A stretch of DNA of 64,000 bases, from positions 110,038 to 174,037 of the forward strand of contig CAJXSR010000003.1 in NCBI GenBank assembly GCA_913061275.1. Direction: 5' to 3'. The notes under the pieces were generated by a model that did not search any database, was not told the DNA's origin, and saw nothing but the letters and a program-made list of their open reading frames with translations. Each line of letters begins with the position of its first letter. Within the stretch, counting starts at the first letter, position 1. Shown piece by piece: positions 19,153 through 28,841 of this stretch. The position numbers and the translations under genes are program-made. The stretch is from an uncultured Paracoccaceae bacterium (GTDB lineage: Bacteria > Pseudomonadota > Alphaproteobacteria > Rhodobacterales > Rhodobacteraceae).

Positions 19153-19177
19153 TCCGAAGTAATCTTGGTGATTACCC
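19147..19177. terminator. Possible bidirectional hairpin between convergent genes
   Basis: GGGTAATC (19147-19154) pairs with GATTACCC (19170-19177) around a 15-base loop. The stem covers the stop codons of both the wzz-like gene and the convergent kinase gene. There is no clear U-run, so a terminator role is only suggested by the position. Confidence 0.4.
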
Positions 19178-19993
19178 TTCATCGCGGTTAAGGATCACGC
19201 CTAACAGAGGGACTTGCCCCGCTAATAACTTTTCAACCTGCCGTACTTCATCAGCAGTAGATTTTCCACCTCCGATAACTAACAAAACACCATCAACCTG
19301 TGGTAAAAATGATAATACATCATCGCGTAATAGCACCGATGGCATATCATAAAGCACAATATCTGGGTTTAATTCCAGGTTCATGATTTCCAAAACTTCG
19401 TGGGTTTTGGGGCTTTGTAACAGCTCGGCAGCACTCTCTTCAGGTTGTTTATTTAGCCCAAGGGCCAGGTTTTCATTCACGCGAAAAAGAAAATTTTTCT
19501 CAATTACTTCGCCCGATAAATATTCGCGCATCGTTTTCGAATGTGTAATTCCGAAATTATCCCCAAGCCCAGGGTCACGCAGGTTCATATCCAGTAATAT
19601 AGTACGAACGCTATCCAATCGTGACAAGCTAAGCGCAAGATTTGCCGATACAAATGATTTACCACATCCCGCAGTTGGTGATGTTATAGCAACGCGCCGC
19701 CAATTTTTTTCTTTTAAAATTCGTAATAAACGTGTGCGTAAAACATCAAACGGTGCGTCTTTAGATCGGGTTGAATTACCGCCTGTAATGCGGTTTGCAC
19801 ATAGGAAATCTTCATTCAATGCAACAATATCCAGATCATCCCAAGGGTCTTGATGCACGACTGCTGGTAAATACTGGTCGCTGTCATAAAGCGACAAAGA
19901 ATGCTCCATATCATCTTGGTCGTCATACAAGTCGTTTGCCCCTGCATTCATATTTGGTATGTTCGCCAAGTTGGGTGTTTTACTTTTAGCCAT
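19172..19993 (-). CDS. CpsD/CapB-like P-loop ATPase (BY-kinase-like)
   Basis: A 273-residue MinD/BY-kinase-fold protein. The Walker A motif is SPTAGCGKSF near residue 105, a Walker A' type TILLDMNLRDPG lies near 132, and VLYDMPSVL serves as the Walker B-like region. In this family the kinase partners with a Wzz-type membrane activator, as in CpsC/CpsD. The C-terminus ends LGVILNRDEG and lacks the tyrosine-rich tail that bacterial tyrosine kinases autophosphorylate, so control by Tyr phosphorylation may be absent. The N-terminal 75 residues are acidic and variable. It is convergent with the wzz-like gene, 19 bases away. Confidence 0.8.
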   Translation of the reverse strand: MAKSKTPNLANIPNMNAGANDLYDDQDDMEHSLSLYDSDQYLPAVVHQDPWDDLDIVALNEDFLCANRITGGNSTRSKDAPFDVLRTRLLRILKEKNWRRVAITSPTAGCGKSFVSANLALSLSRLDSVRTILLDMNLRDPGLGDNFGITHSKTMREYLSGEVIEKNFLFRVNENLALGLNKQPEESAAELLQSPKTHEVLEIMNLELNPDIVLYDMPSVLLRDDVLSFLPQVDGVLLVIGGGKSTADEVRQVEKLLAGQVPLLGVILNRDEG

Positions 19994-20085
19994 TAGTGAA
20001 AATCATTTCCTTGCTTTGAAAGCACCCCATATTTGAAATGGTACATTTACTAAGATAATTTTAGGTATTCTATTAGGTAAAACCC

Positions 20086-22194
20086 CTAAAACCCAAATAA
20101 ATTCGCGTCTACGATAGCTTTTTGCACAAAAACATCCCGTTTTCTTTCTGGTTCCCACTCTAAAACCTCTTTTGGGTGGGTATTATTAAATTGTGAGAAA
20201 TGCGCCCGTGATTTCCAATCTTTTAAAGATGCACGAACTGCCCCTGTACGGTTCAACGCATAGCGTTTCAATATGTATTTCACACCATCGGCCCAATACA
20301 GACCTAACAACTGACCTGAACGAACCTGTATTCGGCTACCAAGCTTTGTATGGATAGCATCAAAGTAACCCCGCGCACTTAACATTGGCTCGCCTATCAG
20401 GTTAAATGATTGGCCAATCGCAGCATCTACATCCAACATCCGTATTAAAGCATCAGACACATCATCAATCAAAACAAACGGCAATATGTTCTGCCCATGC
20501 CCCCAAACTTTAACTGCACCCGCACCTTGCCAGCGACCAATACCCCAGTGTTGTAATGGCCCCCCTTCACCAACCACAATTCCGGGACGAGCAATAACCA
20601 AAGGCAAACCTTCATGCTGGTGCATCGCTTGAAGAACCGCCTCACATTCCGCTTTCGATCTTGCGTATAGATTTCGGTCGGTCATATCTGTATCAAACCC
20701 AGTTTTTTCGGATATAACCTGAGTTGGGTCGGACATATCATAAGAAGCGATCGTGCCTGTATAAATAAACCGTTTCACGCCTTGGTCTATCGCCGCCTTT
20801 GCAATGGCTTTGGTAACACCAACATCATTTTCCAAACAATCTTCCCAAGTCGTATCAACAGATTTTGCCAAATGATAAACCGCATCAATACCCTGCATCG
20901 CTTTGCGCAACCCCTCTGGGTCTTTCAGGGATGTTGAAAATGTTTCAACCCGCCCACCAAGATCGGCAAACGGCCCGCAACTACCACGGCTAAGCACGCG
21001 CACATCGCGACCGCTTGCAACCAAAGCACGGGTAAGGTTTCTACCGATAAAACCAGTGCCACCGATCACCAGAACGCTTGGTTTACAAGCCCGTGTTTTC
21101 ACAGGCTTGGGCGCAGGCTCCACGCCTTTGTTTGGCATCATAGCGATTGTATCATCAATCGCCTTCATAACAGTTTCAGCCGCTTCCCCCGAAAACCTGT
21201 TATCTACGGGTGTATTCATTTTTATAGACTGGTAAAAATCTTTAACCGTATTTGAAAAACTTATCCCATATGCAGATTTACGGTTCAGTGAAATTAAATG
21301 CCGAGTAGCATTAACCACAGCTTCGCGCATATGTTGCAGCGCATGAGATACCTGATACAAAAATGGATTCACCACAATATCGGCAGAATTATCAACAGTT
21401 GTCACCAAGGTATCAGCCGCAAAGTTTAATCTAGCAATCCCGCTTGAACCACGCACTGTAACAGAACGGTCATCCATCGTTTCTACAAGCGACAGGTTGA
21501 AAGTCAGATCAACATCCCCTGCACGTGCCAATATACGCCAAGATTGTGGGCGTTCCCCACCCCCTGAAAGTTTTATCGGCTTACCCAATTCAAGATGCAA
21601 TATTTCCGGGGGGCCAAACATATCAGCGGCAAATGAAAATAAATGCGGGCTTAGTTCAAGCAACAGATTTTTTGGCTCGCGCAGCATCCATAAGCCAAAT
21701 GGGCCTGACCGAAGTGGTGCCAGTGGAAAGTTCCAGTTAAATTCAGCCGACGCAATGCGGCCTAATTTGCCATCCTTTAACGCGGATTTCATACGCATAT
21801 ATGAAGGTAGCCCTAAAAAATTATGCCCAACACCCACTAGGCAATTTGCTTTTTGTGCAGCCTTTGTAACGACAAGTGTATCTTTGTGGGACAACGCAAA
21901 TGGCTTTTCCACAAAGATGTGCAGCCCAGCTTTTAGGCACTGCAAAGCAATATCTTTATGTGTTTGGGGTGGTGTTAATATATGCACCACATCGCAAACA
22001 TCTGCCGTAATCATTTCATCAAGTGATGTATATGCGGGTACGCCGTATGCCTGCCCAAGCGCGTCGGCCGCACCTTGTGACACATCACAAACCGCGGCTA
22101 CTTCAACCCCATTTGTCGCCTTTAGTGCATCGGCATGCCAGGTGGCTATATAGCCTGCACCAATTAAGCCTACTTTGATGGTATTTTGTGGCAT
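20086..22194 (-). CDS. Fusion of Gfo/Idh/MocA sugar dehydrogenase and NAD-dependent epimerase
   Basis: A 702-residue two-domain protein. Residues 1-360 are a Gfo/Idh/MocA oxidoreductase: GLIGAGYIATWHADAL as Rossmann site, then EKPFALSHKD with the family's catalytic-region Lys. Residues about 372-700 are an extended-SDR sugar-nucleotide epimerase/dehydratase: VIGGTGFIGRNLTRAL, a YTGTIASY serine region and YARSK as the Tyr-x-x-x-Lys catalytic pair. Both are normally separate proteins in sugar-nucleotide pathways. The fusion suggests two consecutive steps on one NDP-sugar. The ATG is at 22194; an ATG four bases upstream is out of frame. It heads a minus-strand group with similar separate enzymes upstream at 24485-26595. 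Confidence 0.85.
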   Translation of the reverse strand: MPQNTIKVGLIGAGYIATWHADALKATNGVEVAAVCDVSQGAADALGQAYGVPAYTSLDEMITADVCDVVHILTPPQTHKDIALQCLKAGLHIFVEKPFALSHKDTLVVTKAAQKANCLVGVGHNFLGLPSYMRMKSALKDGKLGRIASAEFNWNFPLAPLRSGPFGLWMLREPKNLLLELSPHLFSFAADMFGPPEILHLELGKPIKLSGGGERPQSWRILARAGDVDLTFNLSLVETMDDRSVTVRGSSGIARLNFAADTLVTTVDNSADIVVNPFLYQVSHALQHMREAVVNATRHLISLNRKSAYGISFSNTVKDFYQSIKMNTPVDNRFSGEAAETVMKAIDDTIAMMPNKGVEPAPKPVKTRACKPSVLVIGGTGFIGRNLTRALVASGRDVRVLSRGSCGPFADLGGRVETFSTSLKDPEGLRKAMQGIDAVYHLAKSVDTTWEDCLENDVGVTKAIAKAAIDQGVKRFIYTGTIASYDMSDPTQVISEKTGFDTDMTDRNLYARSKAECEAVLQAMHQHEGLPLVIARPGIVVGEGGPLQHWGIGRWQGAGAVKVWGHGQNILPFVLIDDVSDALIRMLDVDAAIGQSFNLIGEPMLSARGYFDAIHTKLGSRIQVRSGQLLGLYWADGVKYILKRYALNRTGAVRASLKDWKSRAHFSQFNNTHPKEVLEWEPERKRDVFVQKAIVDANLFGF

Positions 22195-22225
22195 TCATGC
22201 TCTCACTCAATAAAACTAACGGCCC

Positions 22226-23203
22226 TTATTTATACTCTATTATGTTCATTTTATGACCCCTGAACCGACGCCAGTAATATAACATAATTCCTTGAAAATT
22301 TGGAAACTTAGAAAGCATCAAAAACACCGCTTGCTTCACCGCCTGATTTTCCCCAAGACCATTGGCATATAGGCCCTTTACTGTGCGCAGATATGACACG
22401 CCATATAAGCCCAATACCGCATAAAATACCCAAACTGATACCAACAGCCCCATAACCGCAATCAATGGCAAGATCGCGCCATATGCCCATACCCGCTTAC
22501 GTTCTTTAGTAAAATATTCTGGGTGCATATCGCCAACTTGGGCAAATCCGTGGCCAGTGCGAACTGCACGATCCCACCACTGGGAAAACTTGGTCATATT
22601 CGCATCATGTAACGTCATTTCAACTGGCAGTCGTTGTAGTTTCCAACCAGCCTTTCGAATACGGACACAAAACTCATCATCCTCGGCGGCGATCACTGTT
22701 GCATTGAAGCCACCCACTTCTGTAAAAGCAGCACTACGCACCATCATATCACCCCCGCAGGTCAAAATATCACCTGCTGGTCTGCGCCACTCAAAATCAC
22801 ACAAGGCATTATATATACTGCGTGTCGCATCCACCTCTTTGCGCCATCCTGTGACAATACCCAGATTGGTATTCGCATCCAATTCAGCCATAGCAGATGC
22901 AATCCAGTTTGGTTGCACCGAACAATCACCATCAATAAACTGCACAAAATCGGGCATAACCCCCGTATCTTGCAAAGCATGGAAACCCGCAGTTCGGGCA
23001 CGCGCCGCGGTAAATGGGGCCGATATATCTAGTATAACAACTTCGGCCCCTGCCTTTTGCGCCTCAAGAATACTGTTATCAGTAGAGCCAGAATCAACAT
23101 AAACAACCCGCCCTAAATTTGTGTTCACGGATGCTAAACACTGCACCAACCGCGCCCCTTCATTGCGCCCGATAATAACAATACCAACCGACGGATCAGG
23201 CAT
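22226..23203 (-). CDS. Family 2 glycosyltransferase with C-terminal membrane segments
   Basis: A 325-residue GT2 enzyme: VGIVIIGRNEGARL at the start, VVYVDSGSTDNS, FIDGDCSVQ as the DxD-like site near residue 90, and a GGDMMVR...AEDDEFCVRIRKAGW acceptor region. Two hydrophobic segments around residues 240-270 and a basic tail point to an inner-membrane location. It overlaps the upstream GT4 gene by 8 bases, so the two are one operon. Probable role: sugar addition to the lipid-linked repeat unit of the exopolysaccharide. Confidence 0.8.
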   Translation of the reverse strand: MPDPSVGIVIIGRNEGARLVQCLASVNTNLGRVVYVDSGSTDNSILEAQKAGAEVVILDISAPFTAARARTAGFHALQDTGVMPDFVQFIDGDCSVQPNWIASAMAELDANTNLGIVTGWRKEVDATRSIYNALCDFEWRRPAGDILTCGGDMMVRSAAFTEVGGFNATVIAAEDDEFCVRIRKAGWKLQRLPVEMTLHDANMTKFSQWWDRAVRTGHGFAQVGDMHPEYFTKERKRVWAYGAILPLIAVMGLLVSVWVFYAVLGLYGVSYLRTVKGLYANGLGENQAVKQAVFLMLSKFPNFQGIMLYYWRRFRGHKMNIIEYK

Positions 23204-24485
23204 CTGGCACAGCCTTTCCTACGCGCAGAGGTCGCTTAAAATCTGGGCTGCCAGCCAAACTATAAGCCTGCATTATCTCTGCCAGCCAAACCGCTTCATG
23301 GTGTATGTTAAATGCATCTTTCACTTTTGCTTGCCCAGCGCACCCCATTTTTGCACGAAGGCTTTCATCCTGTAACAACGTCAAAATTGCCTGTGCTAAT
23401 CTGTCTACATCGCCCGCAGGTACCAATAACCCGTTTACTCCGTCATCCACCAGTTCGGGTATTCCCGCAATTTTAGTTGCCACAACTGCCAACCTAGCGG
23501 CCATCGCTTCCATCAAAACAACTGGCACACCTTCGGCGAAGCTGGGCAAGACGAACAAATCTGTTTCTTGCAACATATCCGCCACTTCAGTTTGTGATTG
23601 ATAGCCTGCAAATGTCACCATATCGGTCAGCCCAAGCTCACTCGCTTTTACCTCTAACTCTGTCCGCTCTGGCCCATCCCCTATCAATGTAACCTGCAAA
23701 TCAGGAATACGGTTTTGCAACCAGGCTAATGCTTCAAGTAATACAGGAATGCCCTTCACAGTTGCCAATCGACCTACAAAAGTGATGTGCGGGGGCTTCT
23801 TGCTCGTAACAGTTTTTGCGCCGTATCGATCAGGCTCAACCCCACAATGAACGATATGTAATTTATCCCAACAATCTGCACTTGAATGCACTTTTGCCTG
23901 ATCGCGGCAAAAATTGCTAATGCAGGCGACAAAGCTTGCATTCTTAATTTTCGCATCTAGACGCCACCGCTGGGGTTCAAAAAATATATCTGGCCCATGC
24001 AGCGTAAAACTATACGGAATACCGCTGGCTTTGCTGGCCAGCATTGCAACTGAACAGCTGGCCGTGGCGATATGATTATGTAAATGCACAACGCCTTGCT
24101 GCTTTAAATAATCAGCCAAAATTATTGCCTCGGCAAAATAAAATAATTGATATAATCGGCCCTTAAATCCAGCAGAGCCTGTGCAAATTGCCAACCACAA
24201 TGTGCTGAAATATTTACGTGGTGTGCTAATTAATGCACGTATATGGCACGTTATTAATCGAATGGGGGATTTGGCTGCGGCTAAAACATAAAACGTTTTT
24301 TTCGCTTCATTACGCTGCTCAGACCCCACAAGATGTTCGGCTCCAGTTTTACGAATAGAGCATGTTAAAACATCCATTCCTTGCTTTCGCAATTCAAAAA
24401 CCTCACGCTGAATAAAGGTATCTGTTGCACGCGGATATTCACCTGTCAGATAGGCGATGGGGCTGGGTAAGTTATGGTTCACCAT
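23196..24485 (-). CDS. Family 4 glycosyltransferase (GT-B fold)
   Basis: A 429-residue retaining glycosyltransferase. The N-terminal half has YLTGEYPRATDTFIQREV and VHLHNHIATAS. The C-terminal half begins near 228 with ITFVGRLATVKGIP and has the nucleotide-sugar site FVLPSFAEGVPVVLMEAMAA, the E-x7-E pattern of GT4 enzymes. I chose the ATG at 24485, which overlaps the stop of the upstream epimerase (TGATG); a GTG one codon earlier is possible. Donor sugar not determinable. Confidence 0.83.
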   Translation of the reverse strand: MVNHNLPSPIAYLTGEYPRATDTFIQREVFELRKQGMDVLTCSIRKTGAEHLVGSEQRNEAKKTFYVLAAAKSPIRLITCHIRALISTPRKYFSTLWLAICTGSAGFKGRLYQLFYFAEAIILADYLKQQGVVHLHNHIATASCSVAMLASKASGIPYSFTLHGPDIFFEPQRWRLDAKIKNASFVACISNFCRDQAKVHSSADCWDKLHIVHCGVEPDRYGAKTVTSKKPPHITFVGRLATVKGIPVLLEALAWLQNRIPDLQVTLIGDGPERTELEVKASELGLTDMVTFAGYQSQTEVADMLQETDLFVLPSFAEGVPVVLMEAMAARLAVVATKIAGIPELVDDGVNGLLVPAGDVDRLAQAILTLLQDESLRAKMGCAGQAKVKDAFNIHHEAVWLAEIMQAYSLAGSPDFKRPLRVGKAVPDA

Positions 24486-25495
24486 CACGCAGAGCCCTTA
24501 TTTTGCAAAGCAATAGAGGTTTGAATTGCATCGTCAAAGGATATTTCGGCCTGCCAGTCAAGCCGCTCTTTCAATTTTTCGTTGCTATATTCAAGTGGCA
24601 TCATACGCGCACGCAACCGAATAGGGTGTAACAAACCCGGTAATCGTTTTTTAATGAATGGGATAAGGCCCAAAACCGTCCCTATCCCTAATAAAATACG
24701 CCATGAAACTGGTAATACGTATCGAACCATACCTGCCTCTCGTAAGGCATTTATATAGCGGGTTCTATCTGGCAGATCGTCGTCATAAACATTGATAATC
24801 TCAACCCCAGATATAGGGGTTTCAGCTGCTAACACCAACGCTAAAGCGCAATTATCAACGTAACTTACAGGCACCTGCCCCTGCATTCCAAAGCGTACTA
24901 ATACTGGTCCAAACCTATGGCCCAAATGACCACTCCACAATCGATCAGCCCCGAAAACAGCCCCCGGTCGCATTACCCACATATCCAGCTCACCCTTGGA
25001 TACTTCACGCATCGCTATCGTTTCTTGCCCCAGTTTATTCGCGCTATACAAACCACCGTTATTTGTGGGGGAAACCTGCGGTGTTTGCTCATCCATAACC
25101 TTGCCAGATGAAACATCGTAAACCGCGATAGAGCTTACTAAAACCAACTTTCTTTGGGAACGCGGTATTTCCATAATCGTATCAATCAAATTCTGCGTTG
25201 CGGCACCCGTATCACGGGTTTGTTGTTCAATCCCGCCTGTCAAAGCGGCCGCTGCGTGAATGACCACATCCGCTTGGGATACAGCGCTCAAAACCGTGCC
25301 CTGATCCGCCTGCGACCCAAGGTCAGTCACTACCACTTTAATTAATGGATCCTCTGCCCAGCCATTACAAATTGATGGCTTACTGCGCACAAGTGCTATC
25401 ACTTTGTGGCCGCGTTTACGGGCAACCTTAACGCAATGTCGGCCTATAAACCCTGCCGCACCTGTAATCAGAATACACTTACTCACTTGGCCCAT
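24485..25495 (-). CDS. NAD-dependent sugar epimerase/dehydratase (extended SDR)
   Basis: A 336-residue extended SDR: ILITGAAGFIGRHC cofactor site, VSSIAVYD serine region and YSANKLGQE with Tyr-x-x-x-Lys. It probably epimerises or reduces a nucleotide sugar or a lipid-linked sugar for the polysaccharide. The ATG at 25495 is used here; a GTG at 25486 that overlaps the preceding stop (GTGA) is an equally good candidate. The gene is coupled to the Gfo/Idh gene upstream and to the GT4 gene downstream. It resembles the C-terminal half of the fusion protein at 20086-22194, suggesting parallel pathways or duplication. Confidence 0.8.
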   Translation of the reverse strand: MGQVSKCILITGAAGFIGRHCVKVARKRGHKVIALVRSKPSICNGWAEDPLIKVVVTDLGSQADQGTVLSAVSQADVVIHAAAALTGGIEQQTRDTGAATQNLIDTIMEIPRSQRKLVLVSSIAVYDVSSGKVMDEQTPQVSPTNNGGLYSANKLGQETIAMREVSKGELDMWVMRPGAVFGADRLWSGHLGHRFGPVLVRFGMQGQVPVSYVDNCALALVLAAETPISGVEIINVYDDDLPDRTRYINALREAGMVRYVLPVSWRILLGIGTVLGLIPFIKKRLPGLLHPIRLRARMMPLEYSNEKLKERLDWQAEISFDDAIQTSIALQNKGSA

Positions 25496-26595
25496 GGCAT
25501 AGGCTCTATAGGGGGGCATTGTGTTTGCATATCTTGCGCACCACTTTGACTGCCCGCGTTTTGAATGGCCAATGTTACCTCATTCAAATGCAGGGCAAAC
25601 TCTGCGGACAACCGACAAGGCCGCCCTTCTTGCAACGCTGAAATCATCTCTACAGGGCCTAGCGCAAAGTTCATAGAGGCAGCCCCCCAGCGACCCAATT
25701 TAGGATGCGTAGCACCTTTCAGTTTGAACCGTTTTGCAAAGGGCAACTCCAGTAATTTTCGACGTATGGTTACGCGTTTATGAATGAACACTTTGGCACT
25801 ATTATCCCATGCCTTATCAAGGCGCAGCACTGCTTTATCACCAATCACACGTATCTGGTGATCGTGCGGCGCAATGATTGAACAGGTTAGGCGCGCAACC
25901 ATACCTGTTAAAAAAAACAAGGTGGCCGAAGAATAATCTGGCGCATCATCTTCCCCTGCCACCACATTAGCCGAAGCCGCCACGACAGTTTTCACAGTTC
26001 CAAAAATTGCAATAAGCCAACTTAGATAGTAGCCCGCGTGTTCTAATGTACAGCCAACCTTAAATTCATCTTTATAAGGCCAAGGTGCGCCTGTTTCACT
26101 TAACCACTTACCGTAGGGTGCTTGCGTTACAAACCCATCATCCAGTTCTGCATAAATCAATCTAGGTGTGCCAACCGCACCCGCACGAATAGCAGCCCCT
26201 AACGTTTGGGCCGCTTCCCCCAAAACACTGCACGGCGCACAAGCCAATAACAGGTCACGTTCCATTGCAAGCGTGTATAACTTATGCGCATCATCCATGT
26301 TCATAGCCAAAGGTTTTTCAGAATAAACATGAAAACCCGCCTTTAGGCAGGCACTGTTTATAGCATAATGTGCATTAGGGTTTGTCAGGTTCAAAATAAC
26401 CGACCCTTTAGGCGCATCGGCAAGCAACGCGCATTGCGTCGCGGCCGCTTGCAAGCCCCAATAGCTACAGAACGTTTCTTTACGCGCTTGATCTTGATCA
26501 AAAACATACGCAATTTTTATGTCAGGATACTTGGCAAGCGATCTCATATATAGATCTGCTACAAAACCACATCCGATGATGGACAGTGTCGTCAT
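25483..26595 (-). CDS. Gfo/Idh/MocA family oxidoreductase
   Basis: A 370-residue oxidoreductase: SIIGCGFVADLYMRSL at the N-terminus binds NAD(P), and EKPLAMNMDDAH holds the family Lys. It begins at an ATG preceded by CGGAGATGAT. Members oxidise or reduce sugars and sugar nucleotides such as UDP-N-acetyl sugars. Together with the following epimerase it forms the two-protein equivalent of the fusion gene at 20086-22194. It is divergent from the WecG-like gene across 174 bases. Confidence 0.78.
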   Translation of the reverse strand: MTTLSIIGCGFVADLYMRSLAKYPDIKIAYVFDQDQARKETFCSYWGLQAAATQCALLADAPKGSVILNLTNPNAHYAINSACLKAGFHVYSEKPLAMNMDDAHKLYTLAMERDLLLACAPCSVLGEAAQTLGAAIRAGAVGTPRLIYAELDDGFVTQAPYGKWLSETGAPWPYKDEFKVGCTLEHAGYYLSWLIAIFGTVKTVVAASANVVAGEDDAPDYSSATLFFLTGMVARLTCSIIAPHDHQIRVIGDKAVLRLDKAWDNSAKVFIHKRVTIRRKLLELPFAKRFKLKGATHPKLGRWGAASMNFALGPVEMISALQEGRPCRLSAEFALHLNEVTLAIQNAGSQSGAQDMQTQCPPIEPMPWAK

Positions 26596-26769
26596 ATCAT
26601 CTCCGATGGGACGCGTGTGTTGAACTTACAATTATGGTACAACTATAACTGAATATGGTTGGAATTCCAAATAAGAATGCAAACAACAACATCGTTTTTG
26701 CCATAGTTATGCCCACATAAAAACTATAAGTACTTACTAACGGTATTCACCTCAAATCGGAGACATAAA

Positions 26770-27522
26770 TTGAAGTTCGAAGTTAAGTCAGAAACCATAA
26801 ATATAGATATGGCGTCGGCAGCAATGCTTTGGGCAGCAATTACCAAACGGTTTAGGTCTGGCACAGGCTTTGCGCTGGCTACTCTAAACTTGGATCATTT
26901 GGTGAAAATGTCAGGTTCAAAACAATTCTTGCAAGCTTATGCAAAACACGACCTTATTATCGCAGATGGCAACCCGATCGTATGGTTATCACGCTTGGCA
27001 CAAAAACCAGTTGATCTTATGCCCGGCTCGGAATTGATTTTCCCTTTGTCAAAGCTTGCCGAAAAAGAGAACATTAAAATCGCTTTGGTAGGTAGCACCG
27101 ATACCGTATTAGAAAAAACTGCAGCCGCTTTGCTAAAGGAAATCCCGGATTTAGACGTTGCGATTTGCATGGCACCCCCCTTTGGGTTTGATCCCGTTGG
27201 CGCAGAGGCAACGGCCATTTTGAAACAACTTCATACATCAGATGCAAGGTTATGCTTCTTAGCATTGGGCGCACCCAAACAAGAAATATTTGCAGCTTAC
27301 GGGCGCGATATTACCCCGAATGTCGGGTTTGTATCTATTGGGGCAGGTTTAGATTTTATCGCAGGCGACCAAAAGCGCGCGCCTTTATGGGTGCGCAAAT
27401 TGGCATTGGAATGGCTTTGGCGCATGCTATCCAACCCGCTTCGTCTAGCGCCACGGTATATACGCTGTATTTTAATTCTGCCAGGCCTTGTTAAAGCAGC
27501 TGTTTGTTTACGCTACCGTTAA
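26770..27522 (+). CDS. WecG/TagA/CpsF family glycosyltransferase
   Basis: A 250-residue member of glycosyltransferase family 26, which includes UDP-ManNAcA transferase WecG and TagA. Signature pieces are IIADGNPIVWLSRLAQ near residue 60, DLMPGSELI, IALVGS, and LGAPKQEIFA near 175. The C-terminal ~45 residues are basic and amphipathic, as in membrane-attached members. The start is an unusual TTG at 26770, supported by GGAG 8 bases upstream; the next in-frame ATG would remove the conserved N-terminus. Probable role: early sugar addition to undecaprenyl-PP-linked intermediate. Confidence 0.85.
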   Translation: MKFEVKSETINIDMASAAMLWAAITKRFRSGTGFALATLNLDHLVKMSGSKQFLQAYAKHDLIIADGNPIVWLSRLAQKPVDLMPGSELIFPLSKLAEKENIKIALVGSTDTVLEKTAAALLKEIPDLDVAICMAPPFGFDPVGAEATAILKQLHTSDARLCFLALGAPKQEIFAAYGRDITPNVGFVSIGAGLDFIAGDQKRAPLWVRKLALEWLWRMLSNPLRLAPRYIRCILILPGLVKAAVCLRYR

Positions 27523-28841
27523 GTAGGTGGAAATAACTGCGGCCGATCTTTGCGTTTTCCTAAAACCCAATCATAAACCTGCATCACCTGTTTTGCCTTT
27601 TGATTCCACGTAAAATTATCCTCAATATATTGCCGCGAAGTTTCACCCATCTTTGGTAATATGTTTGGGTTATCAACAATCTTTTCCAACTCTTGGCGAA
27701 ACCCTGCGATGATTTCGCTTTTACTTCCTATTGGCACTTTAAACCCCAACCCTGATTTTACCAGTTCACCTGGGCCTGCATAATCAACAATTAGGGGCGG
27801 TATTCCAAGGGCCATAGCCTCTAACACCACGCCACCGCCAAACTCTCGGATTGATGGAAAGGCAAATAGGGTGCAATTCGTCATAATATCCTGAACAGCC
27901 CCATGGTCGACCCAGCCATGAAATTGAACTGCCTCATTTAGACCATCCCCATGAACCTGTTCTTTTAGGGCATTCAGCAAAGGGCCATCCCCGATCATAT
28001 CAAGTGTCATGCGCCCATCACGCAACAAAGGTGCGGCCGCTTTCAACAACATATCTGGCCCTTTATAGGCCACCATACGTCCAACAAAACAGGCCCTAAG
28101 TGGGTGTTTTGAAAATTTTGCCACCTTTGAAAACACATCGGGATTAATTGCATTTTCTGGCAGATAAACGCATTTATCTTGCAGATCGTCAGGAACTTCG
28201 CTTTCAGTATGGCGCGAGCCAACGATAATTGCCGTTGCATTTTTCAGCGTAGACCGTCTGCCTGGTAAAAGCTTGTAGGCGCTTCGGATATAGGAAAGCA
28301 TCTCACGCTCTTCAATTCGTTCCGCCTCAAACCCTTTGGGCCAAGGGACGCCACCGTTCAACGGGCCTAGAATAAACGGCACGCCTGCACGTTGGCATTT
28401 AGCTGCAATGCTACTTGAAATTGTTGGGCTAAGGGGGGTAATGCGGTGAACTATATCGAACTCACCGTTTTTGATGCGCGCACCAAACTGCGCCCATACT
28501 TGCCGTTCAAATATTGGATATGACACGGCATTCAGGGCTTGTATCAATGTCCAACCCTTACCTTCACCCATCCGTAATTTAGTGCCCAGTTTCCACAATG
28601 GCTTTGCAAAAGCTTCAGTATCTATCGCAGTAAAATCCACACCTTCAATCAGGCCTGCACGTTTAATTGCATCACGGTTTCGCACTTGGGTCACAATATG
28701 CACATCACAAACTGACCGCAGCGCGTTGGCCAAAGACCAACCCACCAAAGGTACACTTACCCATTCAGGGTTCGCGGCTTCTGCAATAATCAAAACTTTT
28801 GGTGCACGCAGTGTCGTTATTTTTTCATTACTTGTGCACAT
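27519..28841 (-). CDS. Family 4 glycosyltransferase
   Basis: A 440-residue GT4 enzyme: VLIIAEAANPEW with a donor/acceptor loop at the N-terminus, FILGPLNGGVPWP near residue 150, RACFVGRMVAYKGPDML near 240 and FAFPSIREFGGGVVLEAMALG near 325, giving the E-x7-E pattern. I set the start at the ATG at 28841 that overlaps the upstream gene's stop (TGATG); reading frame continues further upstream inside the polymerase gene but that part is not conserved. The 3' end overlaps the convergent wecG-like gene by 4 bases. Confidence 0.82.
   Translation of the reverse strand: MCTSNEKITTLRAPKVLIIAEAANPEWVSVPLVGWSLANALRSVCDVHIVTQVRNRDAIKRAGLIEGVDFTAIDTEAFAKPLWKLGTKLRMGEGKGWTLIQALNAVSYPIFERQVWAQFGARIKNGEFDIVHRITPLSPTISSSIAAKCQRAGVPFILGPLNGGVPWPKGFEAERIEEREMLSYIRSAYKLLPGRRSTLKNATAIIVGSRHTESEVPDDLQDKCVYLPENAINPDVFSKVAKFSKHPLRACFVGRMVAYKGPDMLLKAAAPLLRDGRMTLDMIGDGPLLNALKEQVHGDGLNEAVQFHGWVDHGAVQDIMTNCTLFAFPSIREFGGGVVLEAMALGIPPLIVDYAGPGELVKSGLGFKVPIGSKSEIIAGFRQELEKIVDNPNILPKMGETSRQYIEDNFTWNQKAKQVMQVYDWVLGKRKDRPQLFPPT

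Noticed and set aside
21497..22153. Antisense open frame of about 218 codons over the dehydrogenase/epimerase fusion
   Set aside because: The minus-strand frame has cofactor and catalytic motifs; the plus-strand frame shows none and is rich in Ser/Pro/Ala as expected of a shadow frame.
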